From Streptomyces alanosinicus (GTDB lineage: Bacteria; Actinomycetota; Actinomycetes; Streptomycetales; Streptomycetaceae), in contig NZ_BMVG01000009.1 of the NCBI RefSeq assembly GCF_014650595.1, positions 124,001 to 188,000 of the forward strand: 64,000 nt of DNA, read 5' to 3'. The translations under genes were made by a program, and so were the position numbers. Below the pieces are notes generated by a model. The model made no database searches. It was given only the letters and a program-made list of their open reading frames with translations, and had not been told where the DNA came from. Below are positions 23,018 to 31,806 of this stretch, piece after piece (positions within the stretch are counted from its first letter, which is position 1; every line of letters begins with the position of its first letter).

Positions 23018-24895
23018 ATGCCGATCACCGCCGGCGGGCCGTTGCTGCGCGCCGACCTGCCGCCGACCGCACCCGCCCCGCGAATATCCGCCCGCGCCGA
23101 CCGCTACGAGCGGCCGGCGCTGGGCCTGCTCGCCCTGCTCGCCGCCGTCCTGTGCCTGTGGGGCCTGGACCACAGCACCTACCACGCGTTCTACGCGAGC
23201 GCGGTACGCAGCATGACCGACAGCCCGGCCGACTTCTTCTACGGCTCCTTCGATCCGGCGGGCTCCATCACCCTGGACAAGCTGCCCGGATTCCTGTGGC
23301 CGCAGGCTCTCTCCGCGCTGGTCTTCGGCTTCCACCCCTGGGCGCTGGTGCTGCCCCAGGCCCTGGAGATGGTCGGCTGCGTCCTGCTGCTGCATCTGCT
23401 GGTGCGCCGCTGGGCCGGAGTGCCCGCGGGGCTGCTGGCCGCCGCGTTCTTCACCTTCACCCCGGTCACGGTGGGCCTCGGCCGCTCGGTCACCGAGGAC
23501 GCCCCGTTCGTGCTGCTTCTGCTGCTGGCCGCCGAGGCCACCTGGCGGGCCAGTGAGCGGGCCCGCCCGCGCACCCTGCTGCTCGCGGGTCTGTGGGTGG
23601 GCCTCGCCTTCCAGTGCAAGATGCTGGAGGCATGGGCGGTGCTGCCCGCGCTGGCCGTGACCTACCTCGTCGCCGCGCCCGCCGCACCGCGCCGCCGTAT
23701 CGCGCATGTGGCTCTCGCGGGAGCCGTGACTGTGGCGGTGTCGCTGTCGTGGATGCTGGCCGTGTCCCTCACTCCGGCGGGCGCCCGCCCGTACCTCGAC
23801 GGCACCACCGACGACTCCCCGTTCGCGCTCGTCGTCGGCTACAACTTCCTGACCCGTTTCCAGTCCGTCGGCATCGACGCGGCGGGCACCGGCAGCATCG
23901 TGGCGAGCCGGGCGGCCCGCGCCGGCTCACATCTGGGACCGGGCATGGGCGACGGCGTGGGGAAGATGTTCAGCCCGGGCCTGGCCACCCAGACCGGCTG
24001 GCTGTACCCGCTGGCCGCGCTCGGCCTCGTCGGCGGGCTGCTGGCACTGCGGCGGCGCCGGGCGCCGCGCACCGACCGGCTGCTCGCCGGCTATGTGCTG
24101 TGGGGCGGATGGCTCGCGACCTTCTTCACCATCTTCAGCTTCGGCAGCGTCACCGGCCACACCTACTACATGGGTGTCGTCGCGGTGGCCGTCGCCGCGC
24201 TCGCCGGGGCCGGCGTCGCCCGGGCCCGCCGCCCCCGGGTGCTCGCCGCCGTCCTCGCCGTCGACGTCGCCTGGTGCGTGGCCCTGACGTTGTGGTACCC
24301 GCGCTTCCAGCCCTGGGCGGCGCCCTGCGCGGTCGCCCTCGGCCTGTTCGCCGCGCTGCTCGCCGGGCTGCGCCGGCCGCCCGCCGCGCTCGCCGCAGCC
24401 CTCGCCTCGGTCCTGCTGATACCGGCCGTCTGGACGTCCTGCGCACTGTCCCCGCGCTACAACCAGCCCGGCGCCTTCGGCCGGGTCGGCCCCACCAGCA
24501 CCCGCGCCGGCTTCCCGCCGTCCCCCCTCGGGCCCCAGCACCGGCGGCTGCTCGCCTATCTGACCGCGCACCGCGACGGGGCCCGCTATCTGGCGGCCCT
24601 TCCCGACTGGTCGGACGCCGCGCCGTACATCATCACCGCCGACGCTCCCGTCCTGCCGATGGGCGGCTTCACCGGCCACGTCCCCTATCCGGCACCGGCC
24701 GCCTTCCACCACCTGCTCGACACCGGGCGGTTGCGCTATGTCGTCCTGACGGAGCCCGCCTTCCGGGTGCACACCCCGGCCGGGGCACTGGTCCGCTGGA
24801 CCGCCGCCCACTGCACGCTCGTCCCGCGCGACGCCTACGACCCCCGCGACCGCAGCCGGCTGCTGTACGACTGCGGCCCGGCCCACCAGAGGTGA
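23018..24895 (+). CDS. GT39/ArnT-like membrane glycosyltransferase
   Basis: A 625-residue polytopic protein of the PMT/ArnT superfamily. The first loop contains the acidic pattern SPADFFYGSFDPAGSITLDKLPGFLW, then ten or more helices and an extracytoplasmic C-terminal domain with DWSDAAPYIITADAPVLPMGG. Family members transfer a sugar from a polyprenyl-phosphate donor to an acceptor outside the membrane. The start at 23018 is preferred; upstream in-frame codons to 22901 lack support. It is divergent from the TetR gene and isolated from other cell-envelope genes. Confidence 0.85.
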   Translation: MPITAGGPLLRADLPPTAPAPRISARADRYERPALGLLALLAAVLCLWGLDHSTYHAFYASAVRSMTDSPADFFYGSFDPAGSITLDKLPGFLWPQALSALVFGFHPWALVLPQALEMVGCVLLLHLLVRRWAGVPAGLLAAAFFTFTPVTVGLGRSVTEDAPFVLLLLLAAEATWRASERARPRTLLLAGLWVGLAFQCKMLEAWAVLPALAVTYLVAAPAAPRRRIAHVALAGAVTVAVSLSWMLAVSLTPAGARPYLDGTTDDSPFALVVGYNFLTRFQSVGIDAAGTGSIVASRAARAGSHLGPGMGDGVGKMFSPGLATQTGWLYPLAALGLVGGLLALRRRRAPRTDRLLAGYVLWGGWLATFFTIFSFGSVTGHTYYMGVVAVAVAALAGAGVARARRPRVLAAVLAVDVAWCVALTLWYPRFQPWAAPCAVALGLFAALLAGLRRPPAALAAALASVLLIPAVWTSCALSPRYNQPGAFGRVGPTSTRAGFPPSPLGPQHRRLLAYLTAHRDGARYLAALPDWSDAAPYIITADAPVLPMGGFTGHVPYPAPAAFHHLLDTGRLRYVVLTEPAFRVHTPAGALVRWTAAHCTLVPRDAYDPRDRSRLLYDCGPAHQR

Positions 24896-24917
24896 ACCGG
24901 GCCGCGTGAACGCGACG

Positions 24918-25505
24918 TCAGGGCCGTCCGTTCCACTCCGCGATCACGGGGCGGTCGTGTTCGGTGGACAGCCGGCTGACCGTGGCCGTGGCCAGCTGGA
25001 ACAGCCGGCCCTCGGCGGGCGGCAGGCCCAGCCTGCGGGCGGTGAGCACCCGCAGGAAGTGGGCGTGGGCCACGAGGATCACGTCCCCCTCGGCCAGGGC
25101 CGGCTCCAGGCGGGCCAGCACCCGGTCGGCGCGGGCGCCGATCTGCTCCGGTGACTCGCCGGGATGCCCCTCGGGGCCGGGCGGTACGCCGTCGGTCCAC
25201 AGGTCCCAGCCGGGGCGCGCCCGGTGGATGTCGACCGTGGTGACACCTTCGTAGCCGCCGTAGTCCCACTCGTGCAGATCGGGGTCGGGCACGACCCCGC
25301 TCAGGCCCGCCAGTTCGGCGGTGCGTATCGCGCGGCCCAGCGGGCTGGCCAGCGCGAGGGCGTAGGTCCGGTCGGTGAGCAGCGGGGCGAGGGACTTGGC
25401 CTGTTCCTCGCCGTGCCGGGTCAGGGGCAGGTCGGTCCAGCTGGTGTGCTGGCCCGACCGGCTCCACTCCGTCTCACCGTGGCGGACCAGCAGGAGGTCC
25501 CCCAC
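24918..25505 (-). CDS. histidine phosphatase family protein
   Basis: A 195-residue phosphoglycerate-mutase-like phosphatase. LLLVRHGETEW carries the phospho-accepting His and LVAHAHFLRVL the second His; the acid residue lies in HEWDYGGYEG. It begins 7 nt after gnd and is therefore the last gene of the pentose-phosphate operon. A sugar-phosphate phosphatase role within that pathway is reasonable but unproven. Confidence 0.9.
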   Translation of the reverse strand: MGDLLLVRHGETEWSRSGQHTSWTDLPLTRHGEEQAKSLAPLLTDRTYALALASPLGRAIRTAELAGLSGVVPDPDLHEWDYGGYEGVTTVDIHRARPGWDLWTDGVPPGPEGHPGESPEQIGARADRVLARLEPALAEGDVILVAHAHFLRVLTARRLGLPPAEGRLFQLATATVSRLSTEHDRPVIAEWNGRP

Positions 25506-25511
25506 GGCGGA

Positions 25512-26390
25512 TCAGTCCTTCGTCTCGACCGCGTGGCCGCCGAACTGGTTGCGCAGCGCCGCGATCATCTTCATCTGCGGGGAGTCGTCCTGCCGGGAGG
25601 CGAACCGGGCGAACAGGGACGCGGTGATCGCCGGGAGCGGCACGGCGTTGTCGATGGCCGCCTCCACCGTCCAGCGGCCTTCGCCGGAGTCCTCCGCGTA
25701 GCCGCGCAGCTTCTCCAGGTGCTCGTCCTCGTCCAGGGCGTTGACCGCGAGGTCGAGCAGCCAGGAGCGGATGACGGTGCCCTCCTGCCAGGAGCGGAAC
25801 ACCTCACGGACGTTCTCCACCGAGTGGACCTTCTCCAGCAGCTCCCAGCCCTCGGCGTACGCCTGCATCATGGCGTACTCGATGCCGTTGTGGACCATCT
25901 TCGAGAAGTGCCCGGCGCCGACCCGGCCGGCGTGGACATAGCCGTACGGGCCCTCCGGCTTGAGCGCCTCGAAGATCGGGTGCAGCCGCTCCACATGCTC
26001 CTTGTCGCCGCCGACCATGAGCGCGTAGCCGTTCTGCAGACCCCACACACCGCCGGAGACACCGGCGTCGACGAAGCCGATGCCCTTGATGGCGAGGGCG
26101 GCGGCGTGCTTCTCGTCGTCCGTCCAGCGGGAGTTGCCGCCGTCGATCACCGTGTCGCCGGGCTGCAGCAGATCGCCGAGCTCGTCGACGACGGTCTGGG
26201 TGGCGGTGCCCGCCGGGACCATGACCCAGATGTTGCGGGGCGCGTCGAGCTTCTCGACCAGTTCGGCCAAGGACTTGACGTCGGAGACCTCGGGGTTGCG
26301 GTCGTAGCCGATGACGGTGTGGCCGGCGCGGCGGATCCGCTCGCGCATGTTGCCGCCCATCTTGCCGAGACCGATGAGACCCAGTTGCAT
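25512..26390 (-). CDS. gnd: 6-phosphogluconate dehydrogenase, short NAD-type
   Basis: A 292-residue decarboxylating dehydrogenase of the short YqeC/Gnd class. It shows GLIGLGKMGGNM at the N-terminus, the substrate-binding GNSRW and DAGVSGGVWGLQNG, and the catalytic Lys in VGAGHFSKMVHNGIEY. It converts 6-phosphogluconate to ribulose 5-phosphate plus CO2. Two bases separate it from the pgi stop, so it is part of the operon with zwf and opcA, giving the complete oxidative branch apart from the lactonase, for which no gene is seen here. Confidence 0.93.
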   Translation of the reverse strand: MQLGLIGLGKMGGNMRERIRRAGHTVIGYDRNPEVSDVKSLAELVEKLDAPRNIWVMVPAGTATQTVVDELGDLLQPGDTVIDGGNSRWTDDEKHAAALAIKGIGFVDAGVSGGVWGLQNGYALMVGGDKEHVERLHPIFEALKPEGPYGYVHAGRVGAGHFSKMVHNGIEYAMMQAYAEGWELLEKVHSVENVREVFRSWQEGTVIRSWLLDLAVNALDEDEHLEKLRGYAEDSGEGRWTVEAAIDNAVPLPAITASLFARFASRQDDSPQMKMIAALRNQFGGHAVETKD

Positions 26391-26392
26391 GA

Positions 26393-28051
26393 TCAGTTCT
26401 CCGATGCGTTCTTGAGGGTGCGGTAGACGCCGACGAGGGCCTGGGACGAGGGGTCGAGACCGGGGACGTCAGCACCTTCGGTGAGGGCGGGCTCGACCCG
26501 CTTGGCGAGGACCTTGCCCAGCTCCACGCCCCACTGGTCGAAGGAGTCGATGTTCCACACCGCGCCCTGCACGAACACCTTGTGCTCATAGAGGGCGATC
26601 AGCTGGCCGAGCACCGACGGGGTCAGCTCGCCGGCGAGGATCGTGGTGGTGGGGTGGTCGCCGAGGAAGGTGCGGTGGGGCACCTGCTCCTCGGCCACAC
26701 TCTCCGCACGGACCTCCTCGGCGGTCTTGCCGAAGGCCAGCGCCTGGGTCTGGGCGAAGAAGTTGGCCATCAACAGATCGTGCTGGGCCTTGAGTTCACC
26801 ACTCAGCTCGTCGACGGGCCGGGCGAAGCCGATGAAGTCCGCCGGGATCAGCTTGGTGCCCTGGTGGATCAACTGGTAGTAGGCGTGCTGCCCATTGGTG
26901 CCGGGCGTGCCCCACACCACCGGCCCGGTCTGCCACTGAACCGGCTCGCCGTCGCGCTGCACCGACTTGCCGTTGGACTCCATGTCCAGCTGCTGGAGAT
27001 AGGCGGTGAACTTCGACAGATAGTGGCTGTACGGCAGCACCGCGTGCGACTGGGCGTCGAAGAAATTGCCGTACCAGATGCCCAGCAGGCCGAGCAGCAA
27101 CGGCGCGTTGGCCTCGGCGGGAGCGGTGCGGAAGTGCTCGTCCATCAGCCGGAAGCCGTCGAGCATCTCGCGGAACCGGTCGGGTCCGATCGCGATCATC
27201 AGGGACAGGCCGATCGCGGAGTCGTACGAGTACCGGCCGCCGACCCAGTCCCAGAACTCGAACATGTTGTCCGGGTCGATACCGAACTCGGTGACCTTCT
27301 CGGCGTTCGTCGACAGCGCCACGAAGTGCTTGGCCACCGCCTTCTCCTCGCCGTCGAAGGCCTTCAGCAGCCAGGAGCGCGCCGAGGTGGCGTTGGTGAT
27401 CGTCTCGATCGTGGTGAACGTCTTGGACGCGACGATGAACAGGGTCTCCGCCGGATCCAGGTCACGGGTCGCCTCGTGCAGGTCGGCGCCGTCCACGTTC
27501 GACACGAAGCGGAACGTCAACTCCCGTGCGGTGTACGGGCGCAGCACCTCGTAGGCCATCGCCGGGCCGAGGTCGGAGCCGCCGATACCGATGTTGACGA
27601 CGTTCTTGATGCGCTTGCCGGTGTGGCCGGTCCACTCACCGGAGCGGATCCGGCCGGCGAAGCGGGCCATCTTGTCCAGCACCGCGTGCACGTTCGGGAC
27701 GACGTTCTCGCCGTCGACCTCGATCACCGCGTCGCGCGCGGCGCGCAGCGCGGTGTGCAGGACCGCGCGGTTCTCGGTGACGTTGATCCGCTCGCCGCGG
27801 AACATGGCGTCGCGCAGCGCGAACACGCCGGTGGCGCCGGCGAGTTCCTGGAGCAGGGCCAGGGTCTCGTCGGTGATCAGGTGCTTGCTGTAGTCGATGT
27901 ACAGGTCGCCGACCCGTACGGCATACCGCTCGGCGCGGCCGGGGTCCGCGGCGAACAGCTCGCGCAGATGCGGGCGCCCCTCGGCGCGGTGGTCGGCGAG
28001 CGCCGCCCACTCCGGCCGGTTGACGAGCTTCGGAAACTCGGACTCTGCCAT
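26393..28051 (-). CDS. pgi: glucose-6-phosphate isomerase
   Basis: A 552-residue phosphoglucose isomerase of normal bacterial length. Signatures are VNIGIGGSDLGP, ASKTFTTIETITNA, the catalytic-Glu region GQHAYYQLIHQGT, and the first PROSITE-like motif FWDWVGGRYSYDSAIG. It interconverts glucose 6-phosphate and fructose 6-phosphate, feeding back pentose-phosphate products. It begins one base after opcA ends. Streptomyces often have a second pgi elsewhere; this copy belongs to the pathway operon. Confidence 0.95.
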   Translation of the reverse strand: MAESEFPKLVNRPEWAALADHRAEGRPHLRELFAADPGRAERYAVRVGDLYIDYSKHLITDETLALLQELAGATGVFALRDAMFRGERINVTENRAVLHTALRAARDAVIEVDGENVVPNVHAVLDKMARFAGRIRSGEWTGHTGKRIKNVVNIGIGGSDLGPAMAYEVLRPYTARELTFRFVSNVDGADLHEATRDLDPAETLFIVASKTFTTIETITNATSARSWLLKAFDGEEKAVAKHFVALSTNAEKVTEFGIDPDNMFEFWDWVGGRYSYDSAIGLSLMIAIGPDRFREMLDGFRLMDEHFRTAPAEANAPLLLGLLGIWYGNFFDAQSHAVLPYSHYLSKFTAYLQQLDMESNGKSVQRDGEPVQWQTGPVVWGTPGTNGQHAYYQLIHQGTKLIPADFIGFARPVDELSGELKAQHDLLMANFFAQTQALAFGKTAEEVRAESVAEEQVPHRTFLGDHPTTTILAGELTPSVLGQLIALYEHKVFVQGAVWNIDSFDQWGVELGKVLAKRVEPALTEGADVPGLDPSSQALVGVYRTLKNASEN

Positions 28052-28052
28052 C

Positions 28053-28979
28053 TCAGGCGTTCTCCTTGGCGGCCTCGCCCCTGAGGGCGATGGCGTACAT
28101 CTCGTCGGCGTCGAGGCGGCGCAGTTCCTCGGCGATGAGTTCGGAGGTGGAGCGGACCTTCAGGGCCAGGGTGCGCGGCGGCTGGCCCGGCAGGGTCAGG
28201 GTCGCGAGGGGGCCCTCGGGGCGGTCGATGACGATCTCGCCGTTCGCGGTGCCGAGGCGTACGGCCGTCACGACCGGGCCCGCGGTGATCACGCGGTCCA
28301 CCGTGACGCCGAGGCGGGCCTCCAGCCAGCGCGAGAGCAGTTCGGCGCTGGGGTTGTCGGCCTCGGCCTCGACGGCCGCCGAGGTCACCTCGGTGCGGGC
28401 CTGGTCCAGGGCGGCGGCCAGCATGGAACGCCACAGCGTGAGCCGGGTCCAGGCGAGGTCGGTGTCGCCCGGGGCATAGTTGCGGGCCCGGGTCTCCAGG
28501 ACCTCCATCGGCCGCTCGACCGCGTACAGGTCGGTGATCCGCCGCTGGGCCAGCGCGCCGAGCGGGTCCTTCGAGGGGGTGTCGGGGGCGTCCACCGGCC
28601 ACCACACGACGACGGGCGCGTCCGGCAGCAGCAGCGGCAGCACGACCGAGTCGGCGTGGTCGGACACCTCGCCGTAGGTGCGCAGCACGACCGTCTCGCC
28701 GGTGCCGGCCTCGGAGCCGACCCGGACCTCGGCATCCAGCCGGGAGTGGGTGCGGTCGCGCAGGGTGCGGGCGTGCCGCTTGATGACGACCAGGGTCCGC
28801 GAGGGGTGCTCGTGCGAGGCCTCCTCGGCGGCCTTGATCGAGTCGTAGGCGTTCTCCTCGTCCGTGACGATGACCATCGTCAGGACCATGCCCACGGCCG
28901 GGGTGCCGATGGCGCGGCGGCCCTGCACCAACGCCTTGTTGATCTTGCTTGCCGTGGTGTCGATCAGGTCGATCTTCAT
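28053..28979 (-). CDS. opcA: glucose-6-phosphate dehydrogenase assembly protein OpcA
   Basis: A 308-residue OpcA protein. Recognisable segments are KIDLIDTTASKINKALVQGR, GMVLTMVIVTDEENAYDSIKAAEEASHEHP, PVVVWWPVDAPDTPSKDPLG and DLAWTRLTLWRSMLAAALDQ. In actinobacteria and cyanobacteria OpcA promotes assembly and redox-dependent activation of Zwf. Its ATG overlaps the zwf stop by 4 nt, consistent with stoichiometric coupling to its partner. Confidence 0.95.
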   Translation of the reverse strand: MKIDLIDTTASKINKALVQGRRAIGTPAVGMVLTMVIVTDEENAYDSIKAAEEASHEHPSRTLVVIKRHARTLRDRTHSRLDAEVRVGSEAGTGETVVLRTYGEVSDHADSVVLPLLLPDAPVVVWWPVDAPDTPSKDPLGALAQRRITDLYAVERPMEVLETRARNYAPGDTDLAWTRLTLWRSMLAAALDQARTEVTSAAVEAEADNPSAELLSRWLEARLGVTVDRVITAGPVVTAVRLGTANGEIVIDRPEGPLATLTLPGQPPRTLALKVRSTSELIAEELRRLDADEMYAIALRGEAAKENA

Positions 28980-30598
28980 GGCCTGCGCCAGCTCCGTCCG
29001 TCTCGTGCGAGCATCTCGTCCGCTTCCCTCGGTCCCCAGCTGCCCGACGCGTACTGCGCCGGCCTGCCGTGCGCCGCCCAGTACTCCTCGATCGGGTCGA
29101 GGATCTTCCAGGACTCTTCCACTTCCTGGTGACGGGGGAACAAATTCGCGTCGCCGAGCAGCACGTCCAGGATGAGCCGCTCATACGCCTCGGGGCTCGA
29201 CTCCGTGAACGACTCGCCGTAGGCGAAGTCCATCGACACGTCCCGGATCTCCATCGACGTGCCCGGCACCTTGGAGCCGAACCGCACGGTCATGCCCTCG
29301 TCGGGCTGGACGCGGACGACGATCGCGTTCTGGCCCAGTTCCTCGGTGGCGGTGGAGTCGAACGGGGAGTGCGGGGCCCGCTTGAAGACCACCGCGATCT
29401 CGGTGACCCGGCGGCCCAGCCGCTTGCCGGTGCGCAGATAGAAGGGGACGCCCGCCCAGCGACGGTTGTCGATGCCCAGCTTGACGGCGGCGAAGGTGTC
29501 GGTCTTCGACGTGGGGTCGATGCCGTCCTCCTCCAGATAGCCGACGACCTTCTCGCCGCCCTGCCAGTCCTGGGCGTACTGGCCGCGCACGGTGTGCTTG
29601 CCCAGGTCCTCCGGCAGCCGCACCGACTTCAGCACCTTCAGCTTCTCGGTGAGCAGCGCGTCCGCGTCGAAGGCGATCGGCTCCTCCATGGCCGTGAGGG
29701 CCATGAGCTGCAGCAGGTGGTTCTGGATGACGTCACGGGCGGCGCCGATGCCGTCGTAGTAGCCGGCCCGGCCGCCGATACCGATGTCCTCGGCCATGGT
29801 GATCTGCACATGGTCGACGTACGAACGGTTCCAGATCGGCTCGTACATCTGGTTGGCGAAGCGCAGCGCCAGGATGTTCTGGACGGTCTCCTTGCCCAGG
29901 TAGTGGTCGATGCGGAACACCTGGTCCGGCTCGAACACATCGTGCACGATGCCGTTCAGCTCGATGGCGCTGGCGAGGTCATGGCCGAACGGCTTCTCGA
30001 TGACCGCGCGCCGCCAGGAACCCTCGGGCGGGGAGGCCAGGCCGTGCTTCTTGAGCTGCTGCACGACCTTGGGGAAGAACTTCGGCGGGACGGAGAGGTA
30101 GAAGGCGAAGTTGCCGCCGGTGCCGCGGGAGGCGTCCAGCTCCTCGACGGCGTCCTTGAGCTGCTTGAACGCGGTGTCGTCGTCGAAGTCACCGGGGATG
30201 AACCGCATGCCCTCGGCGAGCTGCTGCCACACCTCCTCGCGGAACGGGGTGCGGGAGTGCTCGCGCACCGAGTCGTGCACGACCTGCGCGAAGTCCTGGT
30301 CCGCCCACTCCCGGCGGGCGAAGCCGACGAGGGAGAAGCCCGGCGGCAGCAGACCGCGGTTGGCGAGGTCGTACACCGCCGGCATCAGCTTCTTGCGGGA
30401 CAGATCACCGGTCACACCGAAGATGACCAGCCCGGACGGGCCCGCGATCCGGGGGAGCCGGCGGTCGCGGGTGTCCCGCAGCGGGTTCACCCAGTCGGCG
30501 GCCGGGGCCACCGGCACGGTCACCTTCGCCGGTGCCTTCGCGGGCGCCTTCGCGGGCTCCGGATCGGGTGCCGGGGCGGCGGGTGCGTTGTCGGTCAT
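28976..30598 (-). CDS. zwf: glucose-6-phosphate 1-dehydrogenase
   Basis: A 540-residue enzyme. An Ala/Pro/Lys-rich leader of about 45 residues precedes the NADP-binding FGVTGDLSRKKLMPAVYDL; the active-site motif RIDHYLGKETVQN and the substrate segment VIEKPFGHDLASA are intact. It oxidises glucose 6-phosphate to 6-phosphogluconolactone with NADP reduction. Start and stop overlap tal and opcA by 4 nt each. The leader repeats APAKAPAK and is a lineage-specific extension. Confidence 0.95.
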   Translation of the reverse strand: MTDNAPAAPAPDPEPAKAPAKAPAKVTVPVAPAADWVNPLRDTRDRRLPRIAGPSGLVIFGVTGDLSRKKLMPAVYDLANRGLLPPGFSLVGFARREWADQDFAQVVHDSVREHSRTPFREEVWQQLAEGMRFIPGDFDDDTAFKQLKDAVEELDASRGTGGNFAFYLSVPPKFFPKVVQQLKKHGLASPPEGSWRRAVIEKPFGHDLASAIELNGIVHDVFEPDQVFRIDHYLGKETVQNILALRFANQMYEPIWNRSYVDHVQITMAEDIGIGGRAGYYDGIGAARDVIQNHLLQLMALTAMEEPIAFDADALLTEKLKVLKSVRLPEDLGKHTVRGQYAQDWQGGEKVVGYLEEDGIDPTSKTDTFAAVKLGIDNRRWAGVPFYLRTGKRLGRRVTEIAVVFKRAPHSPFDSTATEELGQNAIVVRVQPDEGMTVRFGSKVPGTSMEIRDVSMDFAYGESFTESSPEAYERLILDVLLGDANLFPRHQEVEESWKILDPIEEYWAAHGRPAQYASGSWGPREADEMLARDGRSWRRP

Positions 30599-31740
30599 CG
30601 GGCGTCAACTCCCTTGCTCGTCAGGGACTTCGCTACGGCGTCCAGCAGTTCCTGCCAGGCCGCCTCGAACTTCGCGACGCCCTCGTCCTCCAGCTGCTGG
30701 ACGACCTCGTCGTAGGAGATGCCGAGCCGCTCCACGGCGGCCAGGTCGGCACGGGCCTGCGCGTAGCCGCCGCTCACCGTGTCGCCGGTGATCTCGCCGT
30801 GGTCCGCGACGGCGTTCAGCGTGGCCTCGGGCATGGTGTTGACCGTGCCCGGCGCGACCAGCTCGTCGACGTACAGGGTGTCCTTGTACGCGGGGTCCTT
30901 CACACCGGTCGACGCCCACAGCGGACGCTGCCTGTTGGGCTGCTCGCCGGAGAGGGCCTGCCAGCGCCCGGACGCGAAGACCTCCTCGTACGCCTCGTAG
31001 GCGAGACGGGCGTTGGCGAGGGCGGCGCGGCCCTTGAGGCCGAGGGCCTCGTCGGTGCCGATCGCGGTGAGCCGCTTGTCGATCTCGCTGTCCACGCGGG
31101 AGACGAAGAAGGACGCCACCGAGTGGATCGTGGAGAGGTCGATGCCGCGCTCCCTGGCCTTCTCCAGGCCGGCCAGGTAGGCGGCCATGACCTCGCGGTA
31201 GCGCTCCAGGGAGAAGATCAGCGTGACGTTGACGCTGATGCCGAGGCCGATGACCTCGGTGATCGCCGGCAGGCCCGCCTCGGTCGCCGGGATCTTGATC
31301 ATCACGTTGGGGCGGTCGACCAGCCAGGCCAGCTGCTTGGCCTCGGCGACGGTGGCCGCCGTGTCGTGGGCGAGCCGGGGGTCGACCTCGATGGAGACCC
31401 GGCCGTCCTGACCGCCGGTGGTGTCGTACACGGGGCGCAGGATGTCGGCGGCGGCGCGCACATCGGCGGTCGTCATCATCCGCACGGCCTCGTCCACGGT
31501 GACACCCCGTACGGCGAGGTCGGTGAGCTGCTCCTCGTACCCCGCGCCGGAGCCGATGGCGGCCTGGAAGATCGACGGGTTGGTGGTGACACCGACGACG
31601 TTCTTGTTCTCGATCAGTTCCGCCAGGTTGCCCGAGGCGATCCGCCCCCGCGACAGGTCGTCCAGCCAGATGGAGACTCCTTCGTCGGCGAGGCGCTTGA
31701 GGGCTCCGGCGGTGGCGAGTGCTTCGGTCACGTCATTCAT
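30595..31740 (-). CDS. tal: transaldolase
   Basis: A 381-residue transaldolase of the long actinobacterial type. GVTTNPSIFQ is the N-terminal signature, NVMIKIPATEAG carries the Schiff-base Lys, and the C-terminal half has STGVKDPAYKDTLYVDELVAPGT. It transfers a dihydroxyacetone unit from sedoheptulose 7-phosphate to glyceraldehyde 3-phosphate. It lies 66 nt after tkt and overlaps zwf by 4 nt. Confidence 0.95.
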   Translation of the reverse strand: MNDVTEALATAGALKRLADEGVSIWLDDLSRGRIASGNLAELIENKNVVGVTTNPSIFQAAIGSGAGYEEQLTDLAVRGVTVDEAVRMMTTADVRAAADILRPVYDTTGGQDGRVSIEVDPRLAHDTAATVAEAKQLAWLVDRPNVMIKIPATEAGLPAITEVIGLGISVNVTLIFSLERYREVMAAYLAGLEKARERGIDLSTIHSVASFFVSRVDSEIDKRLTAIGTDEALGLKGRAALANARLAYEAYEEVFASGRWQALSGEQPNRQRPLWASTGVKDPAYKDTLYVDELVAPGTVNTMPEATLNAVADHGEITGDTVSGGYAQARADLAAVERLGISYDEVVQQLEDEGVAKFEAAWQELLDAVAKSLTSKGVDAR

Positions 31741-31806
31741 CTTTCTTGTCTTCTCGTCGCGTTGTCTTCTCGCGGACGTATATCGCGGATTGTTGTCGCG
31801 TTCGGG

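Noticed and set aside
22721..23707. Upstream extension of the TetR gene to 23707
   Set aside because: The extra 330 residues are antisense to the GT39 gene and have no regulator-like content; the HTH begins just after ATG 22720.
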